Assembly (NCBI GenBank): GCA_009741485.1
Contig: CM019216.1
Location: 43,825,032-43,889,031, forward strand
Direction: 5' to 3'
Origin: Malurus cyaneus samueli
Lineage: Eukaryota > Chordata > Aves > Passeriformes > Maluridae
DNA length: 64,000 nt
In this document: positions 1 through 12,035 of the stretch, piece after piece
How the letters are laid out: the number at the start of each line of letters is the position of its first letter
How positions within the stretch are numbered: the stretch's first letter is position 1
Program-made: the position numbers and the translations under genes
The notes under the pieces: model-generated
The model's input: only the letters and a program-made list of their open reading frames with translations
What the model was told of the DNA's origin: nothing
Database searches by the model: none

Positions 1-2860
1 TATTTTATTTTTAGTTTGAGATATAGTCATATTCTAAATAAAGGAGTCATGATATTCAGAAACAGGGACAAAGATTCCAAATGCATGTCTTCAAGTCTCC
101 AGCACAGTTTGCATAAGCACAAAAATGTTCCAGTCCTCTGTTAGTTCACTGTCATTTTTAGGTAGTGCAACTATCTTGGAATGAGCACTGATTAAAAAAA
201 AAAAAAAATGTTATCTATTTGCTGAAAACCCAACTTCCAACATATTTAGTGTGCTTATGAAAATTAGATTATTTTTCACACCTGATTGAGCTGCCAGGTT
301 CCAAGAGTTACCGAGAATAAGAGGATTGGAAGAAGCTATAATAACTTCTGAAAATGACTGAAAATCTCTGATGTATGTGAGGAAAGGAACAGCTATTTAG
401 GTGGGACAATTTTTTCCAGTTGTTTGGAGGGTTTTTTTAAGAGAAGATATGAAGAAAATAAACTTCAGATCCATGCCATTTTTAGAACATGAAATTGAAA
501 AGTACCAAACCTTTTAATCTGAGTCACAAATGGGGTGATTTTCATGAGGCATTTAAAATTTTGCAGAAGTAGAAAAGCCTTTTTTTCTAAACATCCACAG
601 ATTTAAGATGTTCAGGGATCTGAAATATTAAATAAGCATTTTTGATATGGAACAGTAAGTAGGAGTGGATAAAAGTGCATGGCCCATTTATTTTCCATGT
701 TTTTCTTCCATTTACCATTGAACATTATTTCTATCCATGATAGCATAAGAATGCAAATGCATGAGCCCAAGTCAGTGAAAATTGATGCATTTTAGTGAAT
801 ATACTTTCTATATATTATCCTGTGGCTTCACAATCTCTGCTGATTTGGTGCTGGGGAACAGACTTGGGTGTTGTTACCTCTGAAAATGAGATGAACATTT
901 TAGAGTTCAGTCCCCATTCAATTTTTTCCTTAACTAAAGCTTAAGTACTCAAACCAAGAAAAGCTTGCCCATGCTCTCAGGTGAGAATCACAGGATTATT
1001 AAGAAACTTTCAATGTCCAATCAATGCAGAATATAAGTTTTTGGAGATACATCTCTTGAAATCTGAACTGCCTGTGGAATGCAAGAATTACTTGAGTACA
1101 AAACACAGCAAACATAGCAATGCCTCTGGGTTTCCTGATCACAGGTTTGAAGTGAGAAGCTTTCTTGTAAGCTAAGATGCTTGTGAATTTTTGGGTGGTA
1201 GGTTTCTCTATTCTGATTCTACTTGTATTGTACTTCAGGTATTTCCATCCTTCTAGGACAATGCTAGTAATTCTGAAGCACAAGGACCCTGACTTTTGAT
1301 CCTAAGGACATAATTTAGGAATAATTTAGTGTTACACAACACTGAAAAACAAATTACATCAGAATGTTCTATCAATTGCATGAATTTGCATAGTTTTAGA
1401 ATGCCACATCCACAAGATGCTAAAATAGCAAACATCCAAGCTTTTTTTATGGTATCCTTGTGACTTCATGAGGGTGCAGCTGATGCTTGCAAAGAAGTTG
1501 CAATAGATATTCACATAGAAATATGTATATATTACTGTGTGATGGAATCACACAAAACATAGAGCTATAAAAAGAAGTGCTTTTTGGGAAGAAAATACCA
1601 TTTCTAACTCTAATCTGCAAGGAGGAAAATAGTATTTGTGGTACAAAATGTAAAAGTTGTCTAGAATAGTAAATCAAAATAAGGAAAAGAACGATACTGA
1701 ATTTTTTTCTTTTTGGAGTTGCAAATTAGAAGAAACTTGTGATTAAATTTCTGTAAATAATTTGTTTTACAAAATAACCATTCATCAAACATAGTTTTGG
1801 TATATTTGAAATATTAAGAGGTTTATTAAAGCAGACATCACTCTGTCAAGACCATTTAGAAAGTAGTTTTCTTGATCTTCATGAAGATACCAACATTCTA
1901 ATAAAGGAGGGAAAATGCCACCCTTTTTCAGAACAGTGATGAAGGACACAGAAAACATTTGGCAAGTTTAAGTATACACATCTTGCAATTGGGTTGGCAA
2001 TTCTCTTTCAGGGAAGGAAGAAAGATTTAAGCTTTCAAGTAACAGCTCAAAATATAGAAAAAAACCCCACCAACCAAAACGACAAGCATGAATTCCCCAG
2101 GGAACCCAGCGTTTTTATGGCAGCATTTCCTATGAGTCTCCTGACAGATCAAAGCATGTCAGCTCTCATTATATCCCCTTGAGAGCAAAACGTTCACACT
2201 GCAGCTCCTGATTTGCAAAGGCTCCAGGAGGCAGAGGCTGATCAGGAAAGTGTTTTGGAGTGCTCACTGCCCTGTCTTTGCTGGGTCTTCCTGCAGTGAT
2301 AGGGAATTTTGGGAGGGGAACAACACCACTAGACCTTGCTGTGGATTGGTTGGCTGCTTATTCCTTAAAGGATCTGGGTTTTACAAATGGTCAAGGAAAA
2401 GAAATTCCCAGATTTCTAGCAAAGTCCCATGTGCCCTTTTAACTGGTCAGACTGCAGTCAGGATTTATGATTATCCTTACAATTTGAACAATGAAACAGG
2501 ATAAATTCTGCATTTCCATATCTCCTCTAATAAGCTCTGTCTTTTAAGTACTCCTCTAGGAGTATACACACAATTTAGAAAAAACAAATGCTTTATTCAT
2601 GTTGGCAATAAGTACAGCATGACTGTACACATACCAATTGAGTAGTAGCTTTGCATTTTTTTATTTTATTCCTTCCAATACCTACGTGTTCCTACAAGTG
2701 TCTCACAAGCGTGCACTGAGGCTTTTTATACAGTTTTTAATGGAGAACATTTAAAAGAGTTTTCACAAAGTGAATGAAGCTGTGATAATCAGCACAGCTG
2801 GTGAGCCAATAAGAGACTACAAGGAAGACATTCCCAGGAGGATAATGTTCTAGGAATGTA
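1..2860. other. Noncoding DNA, left part of copy A, heavily discordant with copy B
   Basis: No gene or known repeat is recognised here. Short open frames (60-94 codons) occur on both strands but overlap each other and are not preserved in copy B (15206-18050), where they are broken by indels at many points. The sequence is AT-rich with no long repeats. Confidence 0.7.
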
Positions 2861-2870
2861 TTTTACTTAC

Positions 2871-3001
2871 GAGGCCCAAAGATTAACCAGTTAAGATCCT
2901 TGCTCCAGTTCATATATGCAAAACATATATGGACAATAAACAGGATGATTTGCAGGATGAAATGCATTTTTGCTTTTGAGAAAGAAATTTCTGGCAAGTA
3001 T
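2871..3001 (-). CDS. Possible coding exon of an unidentified membrane protein (unconfirmed)
   Basis: On the minus strand an open frame runs to a textbook donor: exon end ..GGGCCTC followed by GTAAGT (2865-2870 on the plus strand). A candidate acceptor, TTTTTGGTAG, lies just before 3001. The 131-bp exon would encode YLPEISFSKAKMHFILQIIL (first twenty residues) and then a continued hydrophobic stretch with an FAYMNW motif, suggesting one membrane segment. The same frame stays open further upstream to 3126, so a longer exon using an acceptor near 3050 is possible. I do not recognise the protein. In copy B the frame is broken by an extra G near 18062 and other indels, probably errors. A chance open frame beside a chance donor remains quite possible. 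Confidence 0.22.
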
Positions 3002-3999
3002 CTACCAAAAATCAAATCCATGTAGTCACAAGTAAGAAAGGCAAAAAGCTGAAGAGCTGTTTTACTCTTGCTTACTCCTGAATGGGAACTGGAGGTAATA
3101 CAGGGGAAATATTTAGAGGAGCACATTTTACTTTAGTCATATTGTGACCTCAGAAAATCTAGAGAACTAAACTGTAGGTGACTGCTTATGCCAATTAAAT
3201 CCTCATCAGTGAGACCTCAGGATGTCTTTTTCTGCTCCCTGTTGAGAAAACTGAATAAAGCAAGATAATGCTTCCAGGGAGAAGGTTCCAGTTTTTTTAC
3301 AGTGAATACCAAGAGTTTCACAGGTATTTATCCTCCATAAGTATACACATAACTTTTTATCAATGTTTGGGATCAGGTTCAAAGACCTATTCTGTCCTGA
3401 AAGTGGACTCCAGCTTGCCCAAAACCATTGTGCAATTTTGTGTTTTCAGGGGATGATATTTGTTTACAGCTTTCACATTTGCTTTCAGGTCTACTTGCCA
3501 GTTATTCATTACTGTAGGAGCTGCTGCATCCTGAAACTCACGGATGAAGGATGTTTGTATGACCTGCCAGAGTTTAAATCACCTGTTTTTAATCTTTTTC
3601 CCACCAAGAGTAGAAGTCTTGATTTCAGTAGATGGGTGGAACCTCAGGAAATCAAATTTCTTATTGAAAGGCCTGTGCAATGTGCACAGACTTCAAAAGC
3701 TCATTGCATAACCAGAAGAGAAGCATTATGACTGTCTCAGAAACCCTCTCTGCTCAGAAGGTTTCAGAGTGTTTTTTTGAGAAGCTGTCCATTTGCAGAA
3801 AATGGAAAAGCAATTATGGATATTGAGAGATTCAAAACAGCCATACCTTTGAGAGCAAGATTAGTGCTTTCTATCGTGATACAAACAGGAGCTTTGGAGA
3901 CACTGCACTGTGGGAGCAATGTTCTCTGACTGCAGAGTGAAACATTCATGGATACACTGAGCTGTATCAACCCCTTAAAAATAAGCAGATTTTTTTTGG

Positions 4000-6400
4000 C
4001 TAGGCCTTTTTCCTGGGAGCACGCAAGTGTTTTCTAGATTTTATTGTTTTTTTCTGCCTTATATTGTAAGCAAAGTGAAAACTAACAAGGACTGAAAAAA
4101 CCCATGCTGCAGATGCTTTTAATTGTACTGTGAAGAGTTCTTGGTTCATTCTCTGGGACCACAGCTGAGCAATGTGCTTATCCTGCCTTTTTCCAAGGGT
4201 ATGAACAGCTTCATTGCAAACCAATGCTTAAGGCATGAGCATAGGAATCTTGCTCAACTGGCTGTCTGGATCATTTCTGTCTTTCAACCAGCATCGTCTG
4301 GATCTCACTCAAATTCATTCTCAGCCAGATGCTCTTCTCCAGGAGCCATTTTCCTCTAGGCAATGCAACATCTTTGTGATGGCTCTGGTTACATCTGCAG
4401 ACAGTGAGATATAGACTTGGGTGTCATCTGAAAAGCCTGTGGCAGCTTAGCCCCTCTCTGGAGTTTTCTGGAAGTGTTGGAAAGGGCTGTAGGGAAAGGA
4501 TTTATAGTCCTGTGGTAAGACTGCAGGTGCAGGATATTGGGAAAAAAAGCAAATGATGTTACCAGTTGTTCTGGGTCCTAAAGAAACCAGGTTTTGTGTC
4601 TGCAAGGTATAAAGTTTCACTTATCATTGAAAGGAGGAGGGGAGATAAATAATTCCTTGGCCTTGTCTGAAATTAAAAAGTCCTTGCAAATTAATACAGT
4701 CTCACCAAGCTGGATTATTAACACTAGGAAATGGTAACATGGTGCACAATATAAAACTCTCTGCATAAAAGACACAGAATTAAGAATATTGTTTCTTCCT
4801 GCAATACATTTTGGCTGTTGTGTATTTTACATTTAATTTTACAGTGCAAAGGATATTACTGAAAGAACAGTCTTAGTTGATAATTTTCTTGTTTGGCAGA
4901 GCTGATATATCAAAAGGTTAATGCACTAAATTTACATTTTTCAAGACTGATTATTTCTTACCCCAATCTCTCATTCCTCGTTCTTAACCCCTTTAAAAAG
5001 AAATGATATAAAATAGGACTTCTTTTTGACAATTTTAGCCAGAAAACCTTACTTTTCCTGCTGATTTTCATGCTCTACAAGCTTTGCCATCATAAACCAC
5101 TTTGCATGTATTAAGGAGTATTATATTAGATGAGGCAATTTAAGTGTATCCCATTTCACTTGGTGAAACTAAGCAGCTTTGCATTATAACTAAGTTGAGC
5201 TAATGAGAATACGTCTAAAGCATGTGTTACCTGAAACTGAAGTTAGCTAGTCATTCAATACTGCAACCTGTGGGTTTGCAAAACGATAGCAGGAATCCTG
5301 CTGTGAGGGAGATAGGAAAATTATTATAATCTGCATTCCTAAATTGAATGAGTATTTTTCTCAGCAGAGGCCTCTTGACTGCAAAGAGTCTGAAATTACA
5401 TCCTGCTGTTTAAAATGCCTTTTTTTTTCCAAGTAAGTAAAAATGCCCATATTTTCTTAAATCAAATATTTAAAAAATCTTACATGAAGTAAATTATTGA
5501 GAGACATAAAGTCATAAATCCTTTAATATCTCTTGTAAAAACTGTTTGATATTCATGTTTTTAATAGAAGGGACAAAGTGTGTTGAATTCATGGGTTTAT
5601 GTCTTTAATTATTTAATTATTTATAGCTTTAAATGGGAAATTTCCTTTTTAAAAATATTTTTCATTTAAAAATGCATTGAAGAAAAAAAAAATTTTTTTT
5701 TTTGTTTTTTTTTGTTTTTTTTTTAATTTGTAGAGGAGAAAATAGTATAAAAGATATTAGAATCAGCTAACAGATGTGATGCATAACATACTACCGAGGT
5801 AAACTCATATGCAAAGTTTCCAGAAGAGATTATACAAAAGTGAGCAAAAGACCAAGAGCTTACAAGAAGACACAGGGGATAAACATCTACAACAAGAGTA
5901 GCATGATAAACATAACTTAATTTATGAGAATTCTTTATCTCATTAATGCTAAAATGACTCCCCCCCCCAAAAATAAACAAAAAAAAAAACAAAAAAACCC
6001 AACGCCCTGGGAATAAGGATTAGAGGTCACTGTAGCTGTTTGAGCAATCGTGTTCTATTGTGTAAAAGCAATAAATACTGTAAATACTTTTCATTATATC
6101 CTGTCTAAGAATTTAAAATGGAAGAGATGTCTCAGCTTATCCTCTTCAAATTCTCTGTCCTTTAAGTGGTGACCAGTGAAAACATTTACTACAAAGGATG
6201 TCTGTGCTCCACATCTGGAGTCTGTGGGGCCTTGACTTTGCAACACTTGGCATTGTGCATGTTCCTAAGCTGAACAAAACCAGGAATAATTCTCTTACCC
6301 AGACTGTGGGTGACCCTGTCTCTGCATCCCAAAAAGAGATGTTTTCTAAGCTCTTTCCTGGAAATTGCCACTTTGCCATGCTGCTCCCCGAAATCTACTG
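4000..6400. other. Noncoding DNA of copy A with one conserved-looking block
   Basis: No gene is recognised. The part from about 5040 to 5420 has an even base composition, few simple repeats and many homeodomain- and GATA-like words. It is nearly identical in copy B (20380-20750). It reads like a vertebrate conserved noncoding element, but this cannot be shown from a single sequence. Near 5961-5998 there is a C9 run followed by A-rich simple sequence. Confidence 0.4.
5621..5725. repeat. AT-rich patch that fails to match copy B, ending in poly-A/poly-T
   Basis: Between well-matched flanks (left flank TTTAATTATTTAATTA, right flank AATTTGTAGAGGAG) about 70 bases of copy A align only weakly with copy B 20960-21022. 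The patch ends in an A10/T12 junction and T-rich sequence. A local base-calling failure beside a homopolymer is likely, and a real divergent allele is possible. Confidence 0.75.
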
Positions 6401-6406
6401 AATCAC

Positions 6407-6494
6407 TGGATGGATGGATGGATGGATGGATGGATGGATGGATGGATGGATGGATGGATGGATGGATGGATGGATGGATGGATGGATGGATGGA
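6407..6494. repeat. Microsatellite (TGGA)22, uninterrupted
   Basis: There are 88 bases of perfect TGGA repeats, 22 units. Translation in the plus frame gives a spurious Gly-Trp-Met-Asp array, and the reverse frame a His-Pro-Ser-Ile array. The matching array in copy B (21746-21832) has interruptions. Confidence 0.99.
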
Positions 6495-7025
6495 AGCCAG
6501 GGGTAAAACTTAGGCCTAAATAATTTTGGGCTGCTATAGATATATTTAACTTTACATTTTCTGATAAGACATAATGGTTGAGAGGAAGATGAGGTTACTC
6601 CTATGTGAAAGGTGGTTCTCAGGAGAGCCAACGAGACAGGCAAAGGTGATGACAAGGGTATAGACACGTCTTAAACACAACCTGTTCTTCTTATGGGAAC
6701 TAATGCTGACTTTCAGTCTCGTTGCTTTAGATTAGGATTCACAACTCTGACCTACTTCTGTAGTGGTGGATGGATCACTTCTGGGGCTTTTTCATCACAA
6801 AGTGTATTTGACAGAAGATATTTTTCTTTCCGCACATTAACTCAATTTCCTAGGATATGGAAGGGCAGAATTCAGTCTTTCTCATGTTGGGGGACTATCC
6901 TTCCAACCTCTGGGAGGAAGTTTCAGCCTCTGGGATACAGTCTGTATGCTGCAGGCTTGGCATAAAACCTCCAGGATCAGATTTAAATCTCAAGTTATAC
7001 CAAATGTTCATTCATAAGACATCTT

Positions 7026-7027
<2 letters not shown>

Positions 7028-7060
<33 letters not shown>
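7028..7060. repeat. Poly-T tract, 33 T
   Basis: An uninterrupted homopolymer followed by G-interrupted T-rich sequence. The same length is found in copy B at 22363-22395. No adjacent retroposed body is recognisable. Confidence 0.98.
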
Positions 7061-7061
<1 letters not shown>

Positions 7062-7583
7062 TTTTGTTTTTTGTTTTCTTCTTCATTAAATATACAATGT
7101 TTCTTCTGACCTAATAAGCTAGGTACTCTATTTGTATAACCATCATTTATTCACTTACATCAGGGTAATTTCTTACTTTTGTTAACTAAGCTTTTGCCTT
7201 GTGTATAAATCTAGCTGCATGTTTGATAAAATTCAGTCAGTAACAAAAATTAACCGTGGAAAATTTGGACAGGTGGAACTCTACTGGTTTTGCCGCCAGT
7301 CAGATAATTTAGCTTATTCTTTTTGATTTGAACGGTTTAAATGGAGATATCCATTACCTGCCAAAGACAGTTTATTCTCCAGTCTCTCATATAATGCTTG
7401 CAACATTTTTTGTGGCATTAACTACAAAATCCAAAAAAAAAAATGAAGCAGAAAGCAAATTTTTTTGCATATTTTTCCATCCAAATTTATATACTGGCAT
7501 TAATGAATGTATGAGTGGTAGCAATACTGTAATCATAGTGAAAGATACGGAAGATCCTTAACATCACGAAGTTCAACAAGTCC

Positions 7584-7965
7584 AGGTGATTCTGCTCCTC
7601 AACTCTGCCTTTGGGAGGTCTCACCAGAGTGTTGCATCCATATCTGGAGTCCTCAGCACAAGAAAGATATGGACCTGTTGGAGCAGGTCAAGAGGAGAGC
7701 CGCAAAGGTGAATAGAGGGATGGAGCACCTCTTCTGTGAAGACAGACTAAGAGAACTTGTGTGTTCAGCCTAGAGAAGAGAAATCTTCTGGGAGACCTCA
7801 TAGCAGCCTTCCAGTGCCTTAAGAAGGTTTATAAAAAGGAGGGAAAAGGACTTTTTATATTGGCAGAGAGTGACAGGACAAGGGGCAACGGCTTTAACCT
7901 GAAAGAGGAAAGGTTTAGGTGTTGGGAAGAAATTTGTTGTTCAGAGAGCAGTGGCACAGGTAAAA
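7584..7965 (+). mobile_element. CR1 LINE fragment, copy A, internally deleted
   Basis: This is part of the 3' end of the CR1 ORF2 region. Typical CR1 C-terminal reading can be followed: FSLEKRNLLGDLIAAFQCLK (7764-7823), then SDRTRGNGFNLKEERFRCW (about 7867-7923). The upstream part reads like the CR1 stretch before this, with indels that break the frame. The element is 5'-truncated and lacks its 3' tail. Compared with copy B it has lost exactly 200 bp at its left edge, between two AGGT tetranucleotides. It is a dead element with no intact ORF. The matching sequence in copy B lies at 22915-23490. Confidence 0.92.
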
Positions 7966-10499
7966 AAAGATGTAATATTATTTTAAAAAGCCCACACACT
8001 AAAGCTACAACATATGCCCTATATTAATTTTACTTTCTTGGAAGGTTTTTAGGTATCACGTTGAGGGCACTCCACAGAACTTGAACAGCTTTCCTCTACA
8101 CAGAAGAGTTTGCACAACCTCATAAGTCCTCTAGCTTTCTATGTTTAAATAGAGTCTGTATTTTTATATTCATGTTCTTGTGCCTACTGAACTCTATTAC
8201 AAAAATTCTCAGTAACTTCAATAGTACTTAAATAAAATAAAACTGTATTGGGTTTTTTTTTTTTTTTTGTTCTGTTTGTTTTTTGTCTTCTTCTGTCTGC
8301 AGTAGGGACATTTTTGTGCCAATGGGCAAACAATTCTTTCTGTCTTCTGTTTATTTTATACAGGGAGTAGGTGTTTAGAATACAAACAAAAATGCTATCT
8401 AGAGTAGCCGACAAAAGAAGATTGATTAGAAAGCTATTATTCGGATATTACTAGAATCCCGTCACAAAAAAAGACAAAGCAGAACTCAATTCATATAATT
8501 CTAATTACAGCAAGTTTGAGTTCCATCTACTTTAGCCAATAGGTTTCCTGAAATTATTTTAACAGATTTTGGAGATGCTTAATAAGAAATAGTAGTGTTT
8601 GTAAAACCAATTGTATTTTTTAAAATGTCCAGATGAAATAAGATGAAGTTGATAGAATAAAACTGAAAAGAACTTTTCCCCCTCCTCCCCCAAACCCAGA
8701 TAGAGCATTAATCCTGAAGAATATTCTGCAAAAAGATGAAAAACAGATGGCAATCATAGAATAAAATCAAGGTTACGTGATTGTTCACTTTTCTCCTCTA
8801 CTGCTCGTAGCATTATCTACATCATTATAAACATAGTGGGTTTTTATAATGTTATGATTAGTGCTGAAAATCCTGATGTATCTTTATGATCTTGCTACTT
8901 TCCTTGTCAGTTATGTGTCTGAGACATGACTTGATGCGCACATATGCCCACACACATTCTACCACCTTTCTGAGCATATATCTGTTTACAAAATTATTTC
9001 TTCTATGTTTTTGATCCTACCATAGAAAAATTATGTCAGGGAATTGTTCTGGTCAAGTAGATTTCCTGACGTGGCAAGGCAGTGTCAGAATGAGTAGATT
9101 ATATAATATTTTAAGAGAAATCAAATGGTAGAAAAAACATTTTATTAAAATCTCACAGTTTCCAGAAAGCGAATAACTGCTACTAAAAAGAAATTTATTT
9201 TTTCTGACATTCTGTGCACGTCTTTGCCATTCTCCTGAAGCCTACATGCCATCTAGAACAACCAAGCATACACTTGAACAAACACCTACACCTGATCCCC
9301 ACTGACTGTAAACAAGAACCGTTTTGTGAACAGAGATAAAAAGAATACTCCTGTTCCCTTTTTCACAGATGTAAATCAGGTGAGAGTGATTGAAATGCAC
9401 TAAGCATAAGTTTAGAAGAAATACCACAAGAATGATTAATGGCAGTCAAGCTCAGTGCATGGGTAGAGCTTTCTCCTCATGGCCAGCAAGTCATTCAGAA
9501 GGTTTTTAAGTGGCCTGAGCTCACTAAGCACATTTATTACACAGCCTTGAAAAGCATGATCTCTGCTATAGGTGTCAGGTTAATCAGCACTTTATTCATC
9601 TGTGCCTCTCTTTAAGCAACAAATTGAAACATAGTCCCTGGTGCTAAAGGTTAAATGAAACAGTCCTGAAACCTGAGGCTTTTAAGGAAGGCACTTACCT
9701 TTGTGTCCTTAGGCACATCCAGAAACTCCAGCACGTCTGTGTTTGTTGAAGAACATCCCAGCAGGGTTTAACTCAGCTGTTCCAGGTTTCCGTCCCAAGA
9801 AGTCTTTAATGGTTACTGAAAAGACCAGTCAGGGAATAAAGCATCTCCAGGTATGCAGATGGAAAGATCAGACATCTCTGCTGAAATGGTGTCCAACTCG
9901 CTGAGCCTGTACAGAAAGAGAAGACACTTGCTGCATGTTTGAAAAAACCCAACACAACAAGCCAAAGCAAACAACCGAAAGAACCCAAACATTCAGTTTC
10001 CCTGTTTAAGAATGAAATTTTTTGCAATAGGGCCCCAGAGGTAGTACTTGTCTGCTCATGTTTTTAGAAGCACTGTGTCAGGATCTTGTAAACATTGGAA
10101 GCCTGGAATCTGGAGCACAGGTTAGAGAGGAAGGGAAAGGGGGAAGGAAATTTACAAAAAATGCACTTCACAATAATAAACCCCAAACAGAAGTCATTCC
10201 TAAAAACAGAAAATGTCTAATTACATTTACTTTAAGTGGGCTACAGAAAAAGGAATGTTGGACATTTACTTGAAAGAGGTAATGTATTGCATGTGCTACT
10301 GCAACTCTGCTACATATTACCCTTGACATTGGCCAGAAATGTATTTTTACAGCCATTTTTTTAAATCTCTGGAAAAAAAACTTTTATACTGAGAACAATG
10401 TCAGACACATTTGGAAAAATGGTAACAGCATTTACTGAGAATTGTTTAGCTGATCTTGTATTTTTTTCTATTTTATGGTTTCGTTGTTTTGTTATTTTT

Positions 10500-10532
<33 letters not shown>

Positions 10533-10900
10533 ATCTTACAATGCCTCCATATTGAAGAAGTGGGTTGCAGACACAAACGTGAATATGGGCCCTCAAAATC
10601 ATCAATGCCAATGTGACCTGCCAGAAGATATTAACTCTGCAATTATTCTGTAAGTTGGGAAAAAATTACTTTTGAGTGGAGGATAAACATTAAATCAAAA
10701 GGTTTCTACAAAAATGTTACAAAGAACCATCAGTGTGAGCGCTTTACAGTATTTTTGGAGTCTAACACATGCAGATGCCTTTGTGTGATTGAAACTAAAT
10801 TTTGCACCAATAAAAGAACATAGATATGTATAAGAATCTTGCAAAAGTCTAGGAGAATAGCAGCCATCCTTTCTTTGCAATGAAGTGTTTATTTCACCAC
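7966..10900. other. Noncoding DNA of copy A, no recognisable content
   Basis: Nothing is identified apart from T-rich tracts near 8253 and 10501. Identity with copy B (23490-26450) is very high from 8350 to 9900. Small open frames, such as 76 codons on the minus strand at 8184-8414 (which includes an antisense poly-T tract reading as poly-Lys), are not credible genes. Confidence 0.6.
10501..10528. repeat. Poly-T tract, 28 T
   Basis: An uninterrupted T homopolymer. The copy B counterpart (about 25997-26044) is broken by several G, so this homopolymer was resolved differently in the two copies. Confidence 0.97.
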
Positions 10901-11500
10901 ATAATTTCCATCTACATTACATAAACCACTTATTTGGCTCAAGAGCAGTTTAATTCTGACTGCTGTTGCCTGTAGGATACATGATTTGTAACGCTGAGTA
11001 TTTTGTTTTTCCATCACAAACACTTATTCATTAATAATTTATCAGATAAATGGCTTCTGATTGAGCAATTTAAAAAATGTAGGCAAATCAATGGCAAAAG
11101 ACACCAGGCAGGGTATTATAATGATACAATAATTTGAGCTCATACATTAGACCAAATTGATAGTGTCCCAAAAGCCCTCTTTTGATAGCTCAGTTTCACA
11201 GAGTAAATGTTCAGCTGAAATAACTAATAAAGCATCTCAACTACTGCTCTGAGAAATCATGCCAGTATCATGCACAGTATCTTTGAGAACTAATAAGTTG
11301 GCTCTGGAAAGCAAACAAACAAACAAACCAATGCTACAAAACATCTCTGTGAACCTACAAGCTCTCCCTTGGGCGAGATTAATCGTCACATGAGGAAGAC
11401 AATGAACTTGTCTCTCAGTTGTGTGAATGGGACTTTGAAAATCATAAAGATCTGATTGCTTTGATGCCAGTGATACTTAGAGATATGGATTGTAGCATTA
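10900..11500. promoter_or_regulatory. Candidate conserved noncoding element (copy A)
   Basis: About 600 bp of balanced, repeat-poor sequence with clustered ATTA/TAAT words, for example TTCATTAATAATTTATCAG near 11028, and an interrupted (CAAA)n run at 11313-11328. It resembles the distal enhancers found in gene deserts. There is no direct evidence of conservation. The copy B version lies at 26450-27110 and is near-identical apart from its end. Confidence 0.2.
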
Positions 11501-12010
11501 GATCCAAACAGTGTTTGTTATCACTCCTGTGTGCGACACAGACAGCAAGGGAAGCAAATGTGATGATAAATCCCTTAAGAGGGAGCTCTCAAGGGCTCTT
11601 AATGGATCACGAATAAGTCCCGCTCTGAGTTACAGGATTTTCAGCTGAGTTGTTCACAAGGAAAATAAAATGCATTCTAAGGGCTGTGCTATGGCAATCA
11701 TCACCACCTTGAGGTTTTAGACAAAAGGAAGGAGATTTGAAAACACTTTTGGAGAAAAGCTGAGTATAAATATTTTCCCTCTTTCCTAGTTGTATTACGT
11801 GAATTAAAGTACCTAGAATTTTCCAGAGAAGTACTCAAACTCCCCAAGAATAATGTTGTTAGAGGATCTAACATTTTATAGACATTTTGTATTTTCAGAA
11901 TGGACTGGTTTCCCATCAGGCTTGAGGATACTAGTCAATAACTTGTTGACAGTATGTAGACTTATTTATAAAATAGATACAGTTCAGTTTAAATGAACAC
12001 ATATATTCTA

Positions 12011-12035
12011 NNNNNNNNNNNNNNNNNNNNNNNNN
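12011..12035. other. Assembly gap of 25 N
   Basis: Twenty-five consecutive N separate the end of copy A from unrelated single-copy DNA. The left flank is the last base at which copy A and copy B still match. A fixed, very short N run at this spot suggests a placeholder between contigs that actually overlap, rather than a measured gap. This is inference: the size alone does not prove which software wrote it. Confidence 0.99.

Larger units (their letters stand above)
1..12010. repeat. Copy A of a ~12 kb direct duplication (probable false duplication)
   Basis: This block is collinear and in the same orientation as 15206-27589. Anchors seen in both include the opening TTTGAGATATAGTCATATTC, the TGGA array (6407 and 21746), the long poly-T tract (7028 and 22363) and a CR1 fragment. 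Base 1 already matches the partner near 15206, so the left limit of homology is not visible. The right limit falls exactly at the N gap, after ATATATTCTA. Identity is near perfect over long stretches (for example 9000-9900) but much lower in patches (1-3050, 3650-3790, 5621-5690, 8250-8340). The patches differ mostly by single-base indels. That pattern suits an unpolished redundant contig better than an old genomic duplication. A real recent tandem duplication is the alternative. Confidence 0.93.

Noticed and set aside
6310..6667. Plus-strand Gly-Trp-Met-Asp and minus-strand His-Pro-Ser-Ile repeat proteins
   Set aside because: They are translations of the TGGA microsatellite.
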